This document shows, in pieces, positions 1-7,230 of a stretch of DNA of 14,661 nucleotides. A program made the translations under genes and the position numbers. The stretch's first letter is position 1. Each line of letters opens with the position of its first letter. The notes below the pieces were generated by a model, which saw only the letters and a list, made by a program, of their open reading frames with translations, was not told the origin of the DNA and did no database searches. Location of the stretch: positions 1 to 14,661 of the forward strand of contig JALSPX010000082.1 in the NCBI GenBank assembly GCA_026985755.1, read 5' to 3'. The DNA comes from Sulfurovum sp. (GTDB taxonomy: Bacteria; Campylobacterota; Campylobacteria; Campylobacterales; Sulfurovaceae).

Positions 1-88
1 TAGCATAGGGATATGTAGGCTTTGCAGAAGTCTCTTTTGTGACTTTGTGCTTGCCCTGTTTAATATCTCTAAAGCGTTGTTTTGCCAT
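1..88 (-). CDS. 5' end of an unrecognised gene, cut by the window edge
   Basis: Reading leftward from an ATG at 88-86, 29 codons stay open to the window edge. The peptide begins MAKQRFRDIKQGK and ends near KPTYPYA. It is basic and hydrophilic, with no signal peptide in the visible part. The ATG lies two bases after the gspF stop codon (TAA at 93-91), so the gene is probably translationally coupled to gspF and in its operon. No clear ribosome binding site is seen, which fits coupling. I do not recognise the family from so few residues. A basic N-terminal tail ahead of a membrane domain, as in RDD-family proteins, is one possibility, but this is a guess. The open frame and position support a real gene; the function is unknown. 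Confidence 0.5.
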   Translation of the reverse strand, partial: MAKQRFRDIKQGKHKVTKETSAKPTYPYA

Positions 89-90
89 GT

Positions 91-1305
91 TTAGTTAAGA
101 CCTTGTGTCATGGTAAAGATTGGAAGCATCATTGCAGCAATAATAATACCCACAAAACCTCCAATAAGTAGCATCATAAAAGGATTTAGCAAACTTAAAA
201 GTATTTTCAGTTTGTCATCATTCTCTTCGGCATAAAGCGCTGAAGTGTTGCTAAGCACTTCAGAAACTTCACTTGATTCTTCTCCCAAGGCCAGCGTTTG
301 CATAAAGTTTCGTTTGATTTTTGGACCTTTGGACAGTGCAAGAGAGTTAGAGAGTTTATTTCCTTCTACTACTTTTTGAGAAGCTCTTTCAAACAGTGCT
401 CTTAATCCATAATTACCAAAGGTTTCTTTTGCTAATTGTACAGCTTGTGCATAGGCAACACCACTTCCCAGCATCAAAGAGAGGATATAGGAAAATCGTC
501 CAAGTTCGTGGTTTTGTATAAGTGTACCAATGAGAGGCACTTTGAGCATCCACCCATCTACAAGTCTATGAAATGCGTCTATTTTTGCATAGGCTAGTTT
601 GAATAGAATAATACTTAAAAGCATTGTTACGACAATAGCTACATAGTGTGCAATTAAAAAGTCACTTGTTGCCACAACAATTTGTGTAATTTTGGGAAGT
701 TCTTGTTCTGTATCTTCAAAAATTTGTGTAATTTTGGGAACAACAGAGACCAATAAAAACCCAATAATCAATATAGCTACTACGAAAATAACACTAGGAT
801 AAATCATGGCACCTTTGACCTGTTTTTTGACTTTGTTTTGTGCAGAAAAAAAGTTTGCCATATTGGTAAGTACTTCTACCATCTTTCCACTTTGCCCCGC
901 TACATTGAGGCTTTGTAGATAAAAATCTGGCATGGTATATACTTTTTGGGTATTGAGTGCATGAAAGAGTGATTTTCCTTCTTCAATCATCGTCTTGAGA
1001 GAATTTAAAAAAGAGACATAACGCTTTTCTCCTTCATGCTGGTTTTCCAAGAGCTTTATGGCTGTAAGAATGGTCATGCCTGAGTTAAGATAAGAAGAGA
1101 GTTCCTTTGAAAAAGAAGCAAGCAGTTCTCCAGGCATTTGTCGCTTTGAAAAAGTATCAAAAGAGAACTCTTTTGTCTCTTTGAGACCTTCATGAAAGAT
1201 ACCACTGTTCTTTAGTTTTTGTCCAGCCTCTTCTATACTGCTGGCATTTACCGTGCCTTTTACTTTTTTCCCTGATTTGTCATAACCTTTGTACTTGAAA
1301 AGCAT
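91..1305 (-). CDS. gspF: T2SS inner-membrane platform protein GspF
   Basis: GspF is the polytopic inner-membrane core of the T2SS platform; in the family it contacts the GspE motor and helps assemble the pseudopilus. From the preferred start at 1305 the protein has 404 residues, the usual family length. It opens with MLFKYKGYDKSGKKVKGTV, the typical start of the family. Two copies of the T2SSF helical domain follow, the first ending in a long hydrophobic helix (YPSVIFVVAILIIGFLLVSVVPKI). The second ends in a C-terminal membrane helix near ALYAEENDDKLKILLSLLNP. The frame stays open 22 codons further upstream to 1371, but that extension reads into the inverted-repeat element and does not look like GspF. 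AAGGA lies about 11 bases before the 1305 ATG. The gene is separated from the other T2SS genes by the exosortase gene and the repeat element. Confidence 0.93.
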   Translation of the reverse strand: MLFKYKGYDKSGKKVKGTVNASSIEEAGQKLKNSGIFHEGLKETKEFSFDTFSKRQMPGELLASFSKELSSYLNSGMTILTAIKLLENQHEGEKRYVSFLNSLKTMIEEGKSLFHALNTQKVYTMPDFYLQSLNVAGQSGKMVEVLTNMANFFSAQNKVKKQVKGAMIYPSVIFVVAILIIGFLLVSVVPKITQIFEDTEQELPKITQIVVATSDFLIAHYVAIVVTMLLSIILFKLAYAKIDAFHRLVDGWMLKVPLIGTLIQNHELGRFSYILSLMLGSGVAYAQAVQLAKETFGNYGLRALFERASQKVVEGNKLSNSLALSKGPKIKRNFMQTLALGEESSEVSEVLSNTSALYAEENDDKLKILLSLLNPFMMLLIGGFVGIIIAAMMLPIFTMTQGLN

Positions 1306-1330
1306 TTGTAGATAGGTCCTTCGTTTATAG

Positions 1331-1604
1331 TTTAGGGCACCTCCAATAATAGGTGATACCCACAACATCACTAGTTTTTGTCTAGGCTAGGCACTCTTTT
1401 GAAACCCTAGCCGTAGCTAAGGTGAGAAAGAGTAACAACGCATAGGCGAAAGCTAGTGATGCCCGAAGGGTGGGCTTTGCAAACGCAATTTTGCACAAAA
1501 TATTTAAGGCGTCTTAGCTAAGGCTAGGACTTATAAATCTTTTGCACAACCTTACATTTGCAAAGCCCATTGTGGGTATTACCTATTATTGGAGGTGTCC
1601 TTAA
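1331..1604. repeat. Nested inverted-repeat element, MITE-like, between gspF and the exosortase gene
   Basis: The 349-base gene-free stretch 1306-1654 is mostly occupied by this structure. The outer arms at 1331-1365 and 1570-1604 match as reverse complements at 32 of 35 positions. Three further inverted pairs lie inside: 1366-1374 with 1453-1461 (9 of 9), 1406-1421 with 1513-1528 (15 of 16), and 1471-1483 with 1557-1569 (13 of 13). The inner pairs interlock rather than nest cleanly, so they cannot all base-pair at once. This suggests a composite of partial repeat copies or alternative folds. No open reading frame of note is inside. The layout resembles a small non-autonomous transposable element (MITE) or an intergenic repeat, but no transposase or certain target duplication is visible. 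It lies between divergent genes, so it may carry or alter their promoters. Confidence 0.75.
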
Positions 1605-1640
1605 TTCATTGTATGTATTATAACTTTTTTAGCTGTATCT

Positions 1641-1649
1641 TGCTATAGT
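1641..1649 (+). promoter_or_regulatory. Possible extended -10 element before the exosortase gene
   Basis: TGCTATAGT fits the extended -10 pattern TGnTATAAT with one mismatch. It ends only five bases before the ATG at 1655, so transcription from it would give an essentially leaderless mRNA. That agrees with the absence of a Shine-Dalgarno sequence before this ATG. No good -35 is seen. This is a weak call in AT-rich DNA. Confidence 0.25.
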
Positions 1650-1654
1650 GCCAT

Positions 1655-2128
1655 ATGAAACAGTTTATTGGGTACTATTTTCTTTTTATTGTTATTTTGT
1701 TTACGCTTTTTTATGCACCGACATCTATACTTTCTACGGCTTTTAATGATGCTCAGACCAAGCTTACGCTTTTTATGATAGAGATGTTTTTGAAACCAAA
1801 CCAGTTACATGGTGTTGATATCTGGATTAATCCTCACTATAAAGTCATCATCAGTCAAGCGTGTAACGGGAGCATTCCTATTCTTTTTTTATTTGCTTCC
1901 GTATTGGCATACCCAGCAAGATGGATACATAAAATCATTTGGATGTTGATAGGATATGTGGTTTTTTCTTTAGTGAATGTATTTCGCATACTCTTGGTAG
2001 TTTATGCAACACAAACAGGAGAAGGTAGAGGAGACTTTTATTGGTCGCATGATATTGTGGGGAACCTGCTACTCATGTTGACAGGACTAGCCCTTTTTGT
2101 GATTTTTATGAAAACAGCACGGAAGTGA
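1655..2128 (+). CDS. Exosortase/archaeosortase-family membrane protease-transpeptidase
   Basis: Exosortases are integral-membrane cysteine enzymes that, by family knowledge, cleave a C-terminal sorting signal (PEP-CTERM or a variant) and probably transfer the protein to a cell-surface anchor. This 157-residue protein has a membrane helix at about residues 4-21 and further helices at about 70-87, 92-117 and 134-153. The family triad is present in order: Cys70 in ACNG (usually AC-S/A-G), Arg111 in the VNVFRILLV helix, and His132 in WSHDIVGN. At 157 residues it is a minimal form, shorter than exosortases of the EpsH/XrtA type, which carry extra domains. The ATG has no clear ribosome binding site. 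The gene runs convergently with gspI and divergently from gspF. No protein in the window has a recognisable CTERM tail, so its substrate is unknown. I cannot assign a subfamily. Confidence 0.8.
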   Translation: MKQFIGYYFLFIVILFTLFYAPTSILSTAFNDAQTKLTLFMIEMFLKPNQLHGVDIWINPHYKVIISQACNGSIPILFLFASVLAYPARWIHKIIWMLIGYVVFSLVNVFRILLVVYATQTGEGRGDFYWSHDIVGNLLLMLTGLALFVIFMKTARK

Positions 2129-2148
2129 AATCTTATTACTATGACTAA

Positions 2149-2562
2149 CTAAAAACTTTGAATTTTAACATGCCAGTAGATGGAGGAGTGCTTATCTTTT
2201 AGCTTTACTTCGTTGACTAAAGCTGTAGGACCTCCTATGTCAGGAGGTGGGACAATCTTAATTTCATGAGGAATGTAAATACTTCTACTGGTTTTTTTGA
2301 GGGCTTGTCTACTTTCGTCTTCGCGTACTTGAAAATGTTTCTGTAGGATTTCATAGGCTGATTTTGTGTCTTTGTGGTGTCTTAATATATTTTTTGTTAA
2401 AAAAAGTGAGTCTTGTAAAGCCTGTCTATTTCGTTCAGCGAGATAGATAATATGTTCCCTGTTGTCGGTATGTATCTTGAGTACAAAAAGAAAAGAGACA
2501 GAGAGGATAGCAACTGAGATTAAAATCTCAATGAGGGTAAAAGCAGGACGCATTCTATACAT
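2149..2562 (-). CDS. gspI: Minor pseudopilin, GspI-like
   Basis: This 137-residue protein is a type IV pilin-like minor pseudopilin that would be cut by prepilin peptidase and sit at the pseudopilus tip. The N-terminus is MYRMRPA followed by FTLIEILISVAILSVSF, with Glu at +5 and one hydrophobic helix. Residue -1 is Ala7 instead of the usual Gly. The ATG overlaps the gspH stop codon by one base (TAATG), and a GGGGGAG ribosome binding site lies about nine bases upstream, which supports the start at 2562 over the Met codon three residues later. The length and the place after gspG and gspH favour GspI. GspJ is the alternative, because minor pseudopilins diverge strongly outside the first helix. 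The identification as a pseudopilin is firm; the letter is less so. Confidence 0.7.
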   Translation of the reverse strand: MYRMRPAFTLIEILISVAILSVSFLFVLKIHTDNREHIIYLAERNRQALQDSLFLTKNILRHHKDTKSAYEILQKHFQVREDESRQALKKTSRSIYIPHEIKIVPPPDIGGPTALVNEVKLKDKHSSIYWHVKIQSF

Positions 2563-3116
2563 TAATAAATCTCCCCCGAATTTGAAACAAGATGGCTCTT
2601 TTCAAGCCAGTACTCTTTGGCATCTTCTGGAGAGTCAAATTTTTTAGGTTCCCCAAAAAAAGCAGGTAGAAAGTAGGCACCTTTTTTGTCTTCAAGAATA
2701 AGTTGTGTTGAGCTTCCATTGTTATAAAAATCCATCACAAGGCAAATTTTTTCATCGTTATAGCGAGCATATTCAAGCTCTTTGAGTGAATCACTTTTGT
2801 CAACAGTGTAAACATGAATATTTTTTAAGTCTATTTTGTTGGCATAAGGTTTAAAAGAACTGGTGAGCCCTTGCCTCAAATAGCATTTTTGGCATTTGTC
2901 AACACATAAAAGGGTTGTATGTCCATGAAATGTTTTTGCATTGATGATACTTTTTTTGAGATTGAGAGGGGTGAGTGCTTTTGGTTTTGGTTTGGTGGCA
3001 ATACTAAAGTTGCCTAAACCCAAGGCGAGTACTCCACCAATCACAACAATGACAATAAGAAGTTCTATGAGTGAAAAGCCTTTTTGTGTGATTGGTTTAT
3101 GCATCGTGTGAATCAA
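2562..3116 (-). CDS. gspH: Minor pseudopilin, GspH-like
   Basis: This is a prepilin-like protein of 184 residues from a TTG start at 3116, or 180 from an ATG at 3104. The signal QKG followed by FSLIELLIVIVVIGGVL has Gly at -1 and Glu at +5, typical of type IV pilin and T2SS prepilins. The globular part carries Cys71, Cys75 and Cys78 in CVDKCQKC plus Cys125. These could form disulfides in the periplasm, which is unusual for GspH. AAAGAG sits shortly before the TTG, whereas no ribosome binding site is close to the ATG, so I keep the TTG start with some doubt. The gene starts 14 bases after gspG and overlaps gspI by one base, so the three form one operon. The letter H rests on gene order and length. 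Confidence 0.68.
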   Translation of the reverse strand: MIHTMHKPITQKGFSLIELLIVIVVIGGVLALGLGNFSIATKPKPKALTPLNLKKSIINAKTFHGHTTLLCVDKCQKCYLRQGLTSSFKPYANKIDLKNIHVYTVDKSDSLKELEYARYNDEKICLVMDFYNNGSSTQLILEDKKGAYFLPAFFGEPKKFDSPEDAKEYWLEKSHLVSNSGEIY

Positions 3117-3130
3117 AGTCTCTTTAGAAA

Positions 3131-3571
3131 TTATTTACATTTACTAAACAAAATATCTGAAGCCCATTCTGTGCCTCCCTCTTGTCTATCTGCAGCCAGA
3201 GAGATAATTTCAATGTCTGAACCTTTTTTGATATAGATAAAAGGAGAACCCCATGCATCTTTTGGCATCTTTTTAAGGTATGGCACTACGGGGTAGTTGG
3301 GGTACTTGTCAGCATCCGGATTGGAGAGTAGTGCATTAAAGCCCTCTTCTGTATCTGGATAGCGACCATTGTCAAGAGAAAACATGTCAAAACGTTTTTT
3401 CAAGTCATTCATTTTAAGACACATGGTGTCTCTAGTGGCCTTTTTTTGAGAGTCTATAAGTCCTGGAGCAACAACAGCAATCAGCCCTCCAAGTATTACA
3501 ATAACAATGAGTAGCTCAATAAGAGAAAATCCGTTTTTAAAGCCGTTTCTTAGGGGTGTATTTTTATGCAT
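3131..3571 (-). CDS. gspG: Major pseudopilin GspG
   Basis: GspG is the main subunit of the periplasmic T2SS pseudopilus. The 146-residue protein has a short leader ending at Gly14, then FSLIELLIVIVILGGLIAV with Glu at +5. The body carries GspG landmarks: NGRYPDTEEGFNALL, the KMPKDAWGSPFIY stretch, and a C-terminal loop (AADRQEGGTEWASDI) corresponding to the family's calcium-binding region. Length is normal. An ATG at 3577 is in frame two codons upstream, but AAGGA at 3577-3581 overlaps that codon and lies five bases before the ATG at 3571. The start is therefore placed at 3571. It is the first gene of the minus-strand gspG-H-I operon and is divergent from gspK. Confidence 0.92.
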   Translation of the reverse strand: MHKNTPLRNGFKNGFSLIELLIVIVILGGLIAVVAPGLIDSQKKATRDTMCLKMNDLKKRFDMFSLDNGRYPDTEEGFNALLSNPDADKYPNYPVVPYLKKMPKDAWGSPFIYIKKGSDIEIISLAADRQEGGTEWASDILFSKCK

Positions 3572-3591
3572 AAGCATCCTTTAGTTTTCTT

Positions 3592-3601
3592 TGGTATAAT
3601 A
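3592..3601. promoter_or_regulatory. Overlapping divergent -10 elements for gspK and gspG
   Basis: On the plus strand TGGTATAAT (3592-3600) is a perfect extended -10 element reading toward gspK, with a predicted leader of roughly 45-50 bases. On the minus strand TATTAT (3601-3596) reads toward gspG about 25 bases upstream of its ATG. The two hexamers overlap, so both operons could compete for RNA polymerase at one site. No strong -35 is seen for either. The plus-strand element is the more convincing. Confidence 0.5.
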
Positions 3602-3654
3602 TTTCAAAAATAATTGAATAATTTTTACAAATTTTACTTTAATCGAGCTTTTAG

Positions 3655-4584
3655 ATGGATAAAACAGATAGCAACTTTTCAAATATTAAACACAAGCAAG
3701 CTTTTGCATTGCTTGTGACGTTATCGGTTTTAAGCATTATCAGTGCTTTGACGGTGATTCTTTTAAGCTATTTTGAAAAAGTACAACATGATGCAGCGGA
3801 TACTACAGCACTCATACAGGCAGATGTCTTTTATGCAGATATATTGGAAACATTTAACCGTTTTCCTAAAAAAAATAAAAAAAGACTTTTTTCTTTCTTA
3901 TATAAGAGACCTATCCCCTTAAAAACAAAAGATGGGCGATTTTCCATGAATTTAACTTGCAAACCATCATCTAATGGTATCAATATCAATTGGCTTGGTA
4001 TGGAAAATAAAGAAAAAATGCAAGATGCCTTTACCTTTGCTCAAGTTGTGTTTGATATGCTTGTGCAAGAGTATAGCTTGGAAGATGGCGATAGACTCTT
4101 GGAGATGATTTTAGAAGAGATAGGTGGTAAAAACCAATTTGTCACAAAAGAGAATGCTAGACTTAGGCAAAAAAAAGGTATTATATCGTACCAGCAATTT
4201 TCCAATATAGTGAAGAGCTATCAAATTGAGGTAGATGACCCCAAAGCGAGTCGTATACCATGGAAAAAATATTTTACATTTTCACAAAGTGCAAATCTTA
4301 TAGATGCAGAGTATAGTTCCCCAGAACTTATCTCGGTACTGTTTGATATTGACTTACAATCTGTGAAAGAGTGGCATAGTGATCCTAAAAGAAGTAGTTT
4401 AAAATCTTTTGTGGCAAACAACGGAGGAGACTATAGTGCTAGAAAGAGTATTATTGTAGGTAGTAAATTTTTACCAGAGAGCAAATGTCAAGTCTCTTTT
4501 AAGAGTTCTGGCACAACCTATGCATTTGGATTTGAATACATTAAAGGAGAGGCAAAATATTTTGAGTTTTATGGGAAAAAGTAA
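3655..4584 (+). CDS. gspK: Minor pseudopilin GspK
   Basis: GspK is the large minor pseudopilin that, by family knowledge, caps the pseudopilus tip together with GspI and GspJ. The protein has 309 residues, near the family norm. It has a prepilin-like signal with Ala16 at -1 followed by FALLVTLSVLSIISALTVI. As in known GspK proteins, Glu at +5 is missing. The large globular part after the helix (about residues 45-309) fits the GspK-specific alpha-helical insertion; it includes LVQEYSLEDGDRLLEMIL and a later YQQFSNI stretch typical of the helix-hairpin-helix-like fold. No strong ribosome binding site precedes the ATG. It is the first gene of the plus-strand operon and overlaps gspL by 14 bases. 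Confidence 0.82.
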   Translation: MDKTDSNFSNIKHKQAFALLVTLSVLSIISALTVILLSYFEKVQHDAADTTALIQADVFYADILETFNRFPKKNKKRLFSFLYKRPIPLKTKDGRFSMNLTCKPSSNGININWLGMENKEKMQDAFTFAQVVFDMLVQEYSLEDGDRLLEMILEEIGGKNQFVTKENARLRQKKGIISYQQFSNIVKSYQIEVDDPKASRIPWKKYFTFSQSANLIDAEYSSPELISVLFDIDLQSVKEWHSDPKRSSLKSFVANNGGDYSARKSIIVGSKFLPESKCQVSFKSSGTTYAFGFEYIKGEAKYFEFYGKK

Positions 4585-5497
4585 AAAGTTACTTCTTGTG
4601 CATCGAGCCATGGAGAAGATAAGTATTGATGAGAGTGTAAATATTATGCTTTCACCACAATTTTATACACTTAAAAGAGAATCATTACCAGTAAAGTATG
4701 CGTATCAGGCTAAAAAAATAGCACCCTCTCTTTTTGAGGGCTTACTTGATGAGCAGGATACACATGAATATGCAGTATTTAAAGAAGAAGAGGATTGGAT
4801 TTTTGTAGCCTATGATATAGAAAATATTACAGCATTTTTAAGCACAAAAGGTATTCCTCTAGAAAAAATTGCAAAAATATATTTTGCACAAGAGTCTGCT
4901 AAACATTTTAAAACACCTGTACTCCTCACCGAAAAAGAAGCACTGGTTACTTTGGATAATACGGTTGTGGTGATGCCTCGTGCAGCTTTGGGTGAAGAAG
5001 CAACTTTTGTCAAGTTTGATGAAAGTTTTATGCCCAACAAAGGAGGCGTAACCATTAAAGGTGGTGGGTCATCTTCTTTGTTGACACAACAACAGGCATA
5101 TGCTTTAGCGACGATATTTTTACTTTTTGGTGCTATGTTTATTGTGGAAGGTGCACGCTATGGACAAGCGAAAGCGGACACTGCAAAACTACAAAGCCTT
5201 TATGAAGAGTATCCAGCACTAGAGAGTGGCTATACGCGACAAGGGATTATAGATAAATATCGTAAAATAGATATAAAAGAGCGCAAAAAAAGAGATGCAA
5301 TAAAGCATATTTCGAAAATGATTTTTAAGGGTTCAACATTAACCAATCTCACCGTCAATGATAAAACATTTAAAGCACGTTTCTTGTGTGCAAATACGAC
5401 TGCAAAAAAGCAAGTAAAGCAATTGGCAAAAAAATCACAGTTCAATACCACTACAGATAAAGCAAAAAATAGCTTAGTGGTTGAAGGAGCATTATGA
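4571..5497 (+). CDS. gspL: T2SS inner-membrane platform protein GspL-like
   Basis: GspL links the cytoplasmic motor GspE to the periplasmic GspM. From 4571 the protein has 308 residues. A cytoplasmic part of about 170 residues would be the actin-like domain that recruits GspE. One membrane helix follows at about residues 175-197 (AYALATIFLLFGAMFIVEG), then a periplasmic ferredoxin-like domain of about 100 residues ending in TDKAKNSLVVEGAL. This layout, plus the place between gspK and gspM, supports the call even though sequence conservation in GspL is low. The frame is open from 4520, but that would overlap gspK by 65 bases and no ribosome binding site is there, so the start at 4571 is preferred. 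The stop overlaps the gspM start (ATGA). Confidence 0.75.
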   Translation: MGKSKKLLLVHRAMEKISIDESVNIMLSPQFYTLKRESLPVKYAYQAKKIAPSLFEGLLDEQDTHEYAVFKEEEDWIFVAYDIENITAFLSTKGIPLEKIAKIYFAQESAKHFKTPVLLTEKEALVTLDNTVVVMPRAALGEEATFVKFDESFMPNKGGVTIKGGGSSSLLTQQQAYALATIFLLFGAMFIVEGARYGQAKADTAKLQSLYEEYPALESGYTRQGIIDKYRKIDIKERKKRDAIKHISKMIFKGSTLTNLTVNDKTFKARFLCANTTAKKQVKQLAKKSQFNTTTDKAKNSLVVEGAL

Positions 5498-5895
5498 GTT
5501 GGCAACGTTATCAAAATGAGCTTATAGTGTTAGGAGCATTTCTTATTATGTTGGCTGGATATATGTATAAACACAGCCATGTAAATGCTCAGGCGCAACA
5601 AGCAAATCAAGTACAGCAATCTATTAATGAAGTAAAAGAAGTGATAGCACTAAAGAAGATATGGGCAGACAAAAAAATCGCTAAAAAAGTAGATGCCTTA
5701 CAGCAGATGGCACCTGGCTCTAAAATACGATGGAGCAAACAAAAACAGAAACTCGAAGCAACATATACAGGACTCAATGCCCAAGAGTTAAATAAATTAA
5801 CCACAAAGATATTAAATTTGCCTGTAGTGATTGAGCAGTTGGATGTCAAAAAAAATGGCTTACTTTATAATGTGGAGTTCAAATGCAAATGGTAA
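5494..5895 (+). CDS. gspM: T2SS protein GspM-like
   Basis: GspM is a small bitopic platform protein that partners GspL. The protein has 133 residues: a short cytoplasmic N-terminus, one membrane helix at about residues 9-25 (LIVLGAFLIMLAGYMY), a helical linker rich in Gln and Lys, and a small periplasmic domain with a beta-alpha pattern (KLEATYTGLNAQELNKLTTKI), like the ferredoxin-like fold of the family. The ATG overlaps the gspL stop codon in an ATGA junction, so translation is coupled. GspM is poorly conserved; position and topology carry the call more than sequence. Confidence 0.72.
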   Translation: MSWQRYQNELIVLGAFLIMLAGYMYKHSHVNAQAQQANQVQQSINEVKEVIALKKIWADKKIAKKVDALQQMAPGSKIRWSKQKQKLEATYTGLNAQELNKLTTKILNLPVVIEQLDVKKNGLLYNVEFKCKW

Positions 5896-6398
5896 AAAAC
5901 TTTTTTATTGCACTTTTGGTAGTATGGTTATCTCTTGTTATACTTATGCCAAAAAAAGCACTCTATTATAAGCTTGAAGAGGTACTTGAAACACAATCTA
6001 TAAAAATAAATGAAAAAAAGATAGAAGAGGGATTATTCTCTTTGACTTTATATGGCGTAGATGTGTATGTGAAAGGTATTAAATTGGCAACGATTGAAAA
6101 GGTAAACTTTTTCACACTTCTGTTATATACAAGGATGGATATAGAGACATTGACACTAGATGACTCTTTAAAAAACATGACACCTACAGAGATATCAGAA
6201 GTGGTGGCAAGCCATGGTATTTGGATGCCTCTAAAAATCAATATATATGCAGAAGGTTCATTTGGCAAGGCAGAAGGTCATATCAATATAGATGAAAAAA
6301 ATATGCGTTTAGACTTTAATGAAAGCAAGGGCATAGAGATGCTAAAGCCTAATTTAAAACAAGATGAGAAAGGATGGTACTATGAAACATCTTTTTAA
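5883..6398 (+). CDS. GspN-like T2SS accessory protein
   Basis: This 171-residue protein has an N-terminal membrane anchor (residues about 4-21, FFIALLVVWLSLVILMP) followed by a periplasmic domain that looks rich in beta strands. The pattern LYGVDVYVKGIKLATIEKVNFFTLL recalls GspN and AsmA-like domains. GspN is an accessory, often dispensable component of unclear role. The gene overlaps gspM by 13 bases and gspC by 17, and GGAG at 5874-5877 is well placed for the ATG at 5883. It is shorter than typical GspN (about 250 residues). It could instead be a lineage-specific protein in the same slot. The name is inferred from topology and operon position. Confidence 0.55.
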   Translation: MQMVKNFFIALLVVWLSLVILMPKKALYYKLEEVLETQSIKINEKKIEEGLFSLTLYGVDVYVKGIKLATIEKVNFFTLLLYTRMDIETLTLDDSLKNMTPTEISEVVASHGIWMPLKINIYAEGSFGKAEGHINIDEKNMRLDFNESKGIEMLKPNLKQDEKGWYYETSF

Positions 6399-7230
6399 GC
6401 CAAAAGTATTTAATGCAATTTTGGCATTGTTAGTACTCTTATTAGTGATAAAAACGCTTTGGTTTGCAGTGCAGGTACTTTGGTTACCTACTAAAGGTAT
6501 TGATGAAGCAAGCAAACAGGGTAGTAAAGCACTCTACTATAGAGTAAAGTTGACACCCAATACAGTAGCAGCACCGACAGTTGTAAAAAGAGCACCCACA
6601 CAACAAGAAGGAAGCATAAAAGAGATAAAGCTATTGGCAATTTGGAATTCATCTGATGCTACAATAGTGACCGTAGAGCATAAAGCAAAAACAAAAGTTC
6701 TTGGCAGAGGTGATGAAATCAATGGATTTGTTTTAGAGGGGGGAGGTAATAACTATGCTACCTTTTCTAAGAACGCCAAAACATACAAAGTTTTTTTGGG
6801 TAAAGGTAAGGCATCGGGTACAACTTCAAGTCTCTCCCCGATTATATCAGATAGCAATAAAGCAAAAAATAAACCTGCTTCTGCTCCTTTAGGTGAGATA
6901 ACAGATGCGGGAGATCATAGGGTGATTGACCGTTCGCTTTTGGAGCACTATGCTAAAAATATGGATGATATTTATAAAAATATAGGTATCACAGAAGTAA
7001 AAGAGGGTGGCAGCATTAAAGGGTTTCGAATCACTTTTGTACGGAAAGACTCTCCTTTTGAAAAACTTGGTATCAGAAGAGAAGATATGATAAAATCCAT
7101 CAACGGACAAGAGATAAATAGCTATAATGCAGCATTTGAGATGTACAAAAATATTCAAGATGCAGAAAACCTTACTTTGGTTATCCAAAGAGGTAAAGAA
7201 GAAATGGAGTTAGAATATGAAATTAATTAA
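6382..7230 (+). CDS. gspC: T2SS inner-membrane connector GspC with PDZ domain
   Basis: GspC bridges the inner-membrane platform and the secretin and is implicated in substrate choice. The 282-residue protein has a membrane helix at about residues 8-29 (NAILALLVLLLVIKTLWFAV). The homology region (HR domain), expected to bind GspD N0, lies at about residues 70-135, with IKLLAIWNSSDATIVTVE and VLGRGDEING. A Ser/Pro/Gly/Lys linker follows. A C-terminal PDZ domain lies from about residue 205, with the hallmark DSPFEKLGIRREDMIKSING. AAAGGA lies about eight bases before the ATG at 6382, so this start is preferred over one six codons upstream. It overlaps both neighbours, gspN-like and gspD. Confidence 0.88.
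   Translation: MKHLFKPKVFNAILALLVLLLVIKTLWFAVQVLWLPTKGIDEASKQGSKALYYRVKLTPNTVAAPTVVKRAPTQQEGSIKEIKLLAIWNSSDATIVTVEHKAKTKVLGRGDEINGFVLEGGGNNYATFSKNAKTYKVFLGKGKASGTTSSLSPIISDSNKAKNKPASAPLGEITDAGDHRVIDRSLLEHYAKNMDDIYKNIGITEVKEGGSIKGFRITFVRKDSPFEKLGIRREDMIKSINGQEINSYNAAFEMYKNIQDAENLTLVIQRGKEEMELEYEIN

Noticed and set aside
1306..1371. N-terminal extension of gspF by 22 residues
   Set aside because: The extension is read from the arm of the inverted-repeat element, has no family resemblance, and a typical GspF start with an upstream AAGGA is present at 1305.
1366..1604. tRNA, riboswitch or CRISPR array in the repeat-rich intergenic region
   Set aside because: No cloverleaf with a T-loop consensus, no evenly spaced direct repeats, and no known aptamer signature could be seen. 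The structure is made of inverted repeats only.
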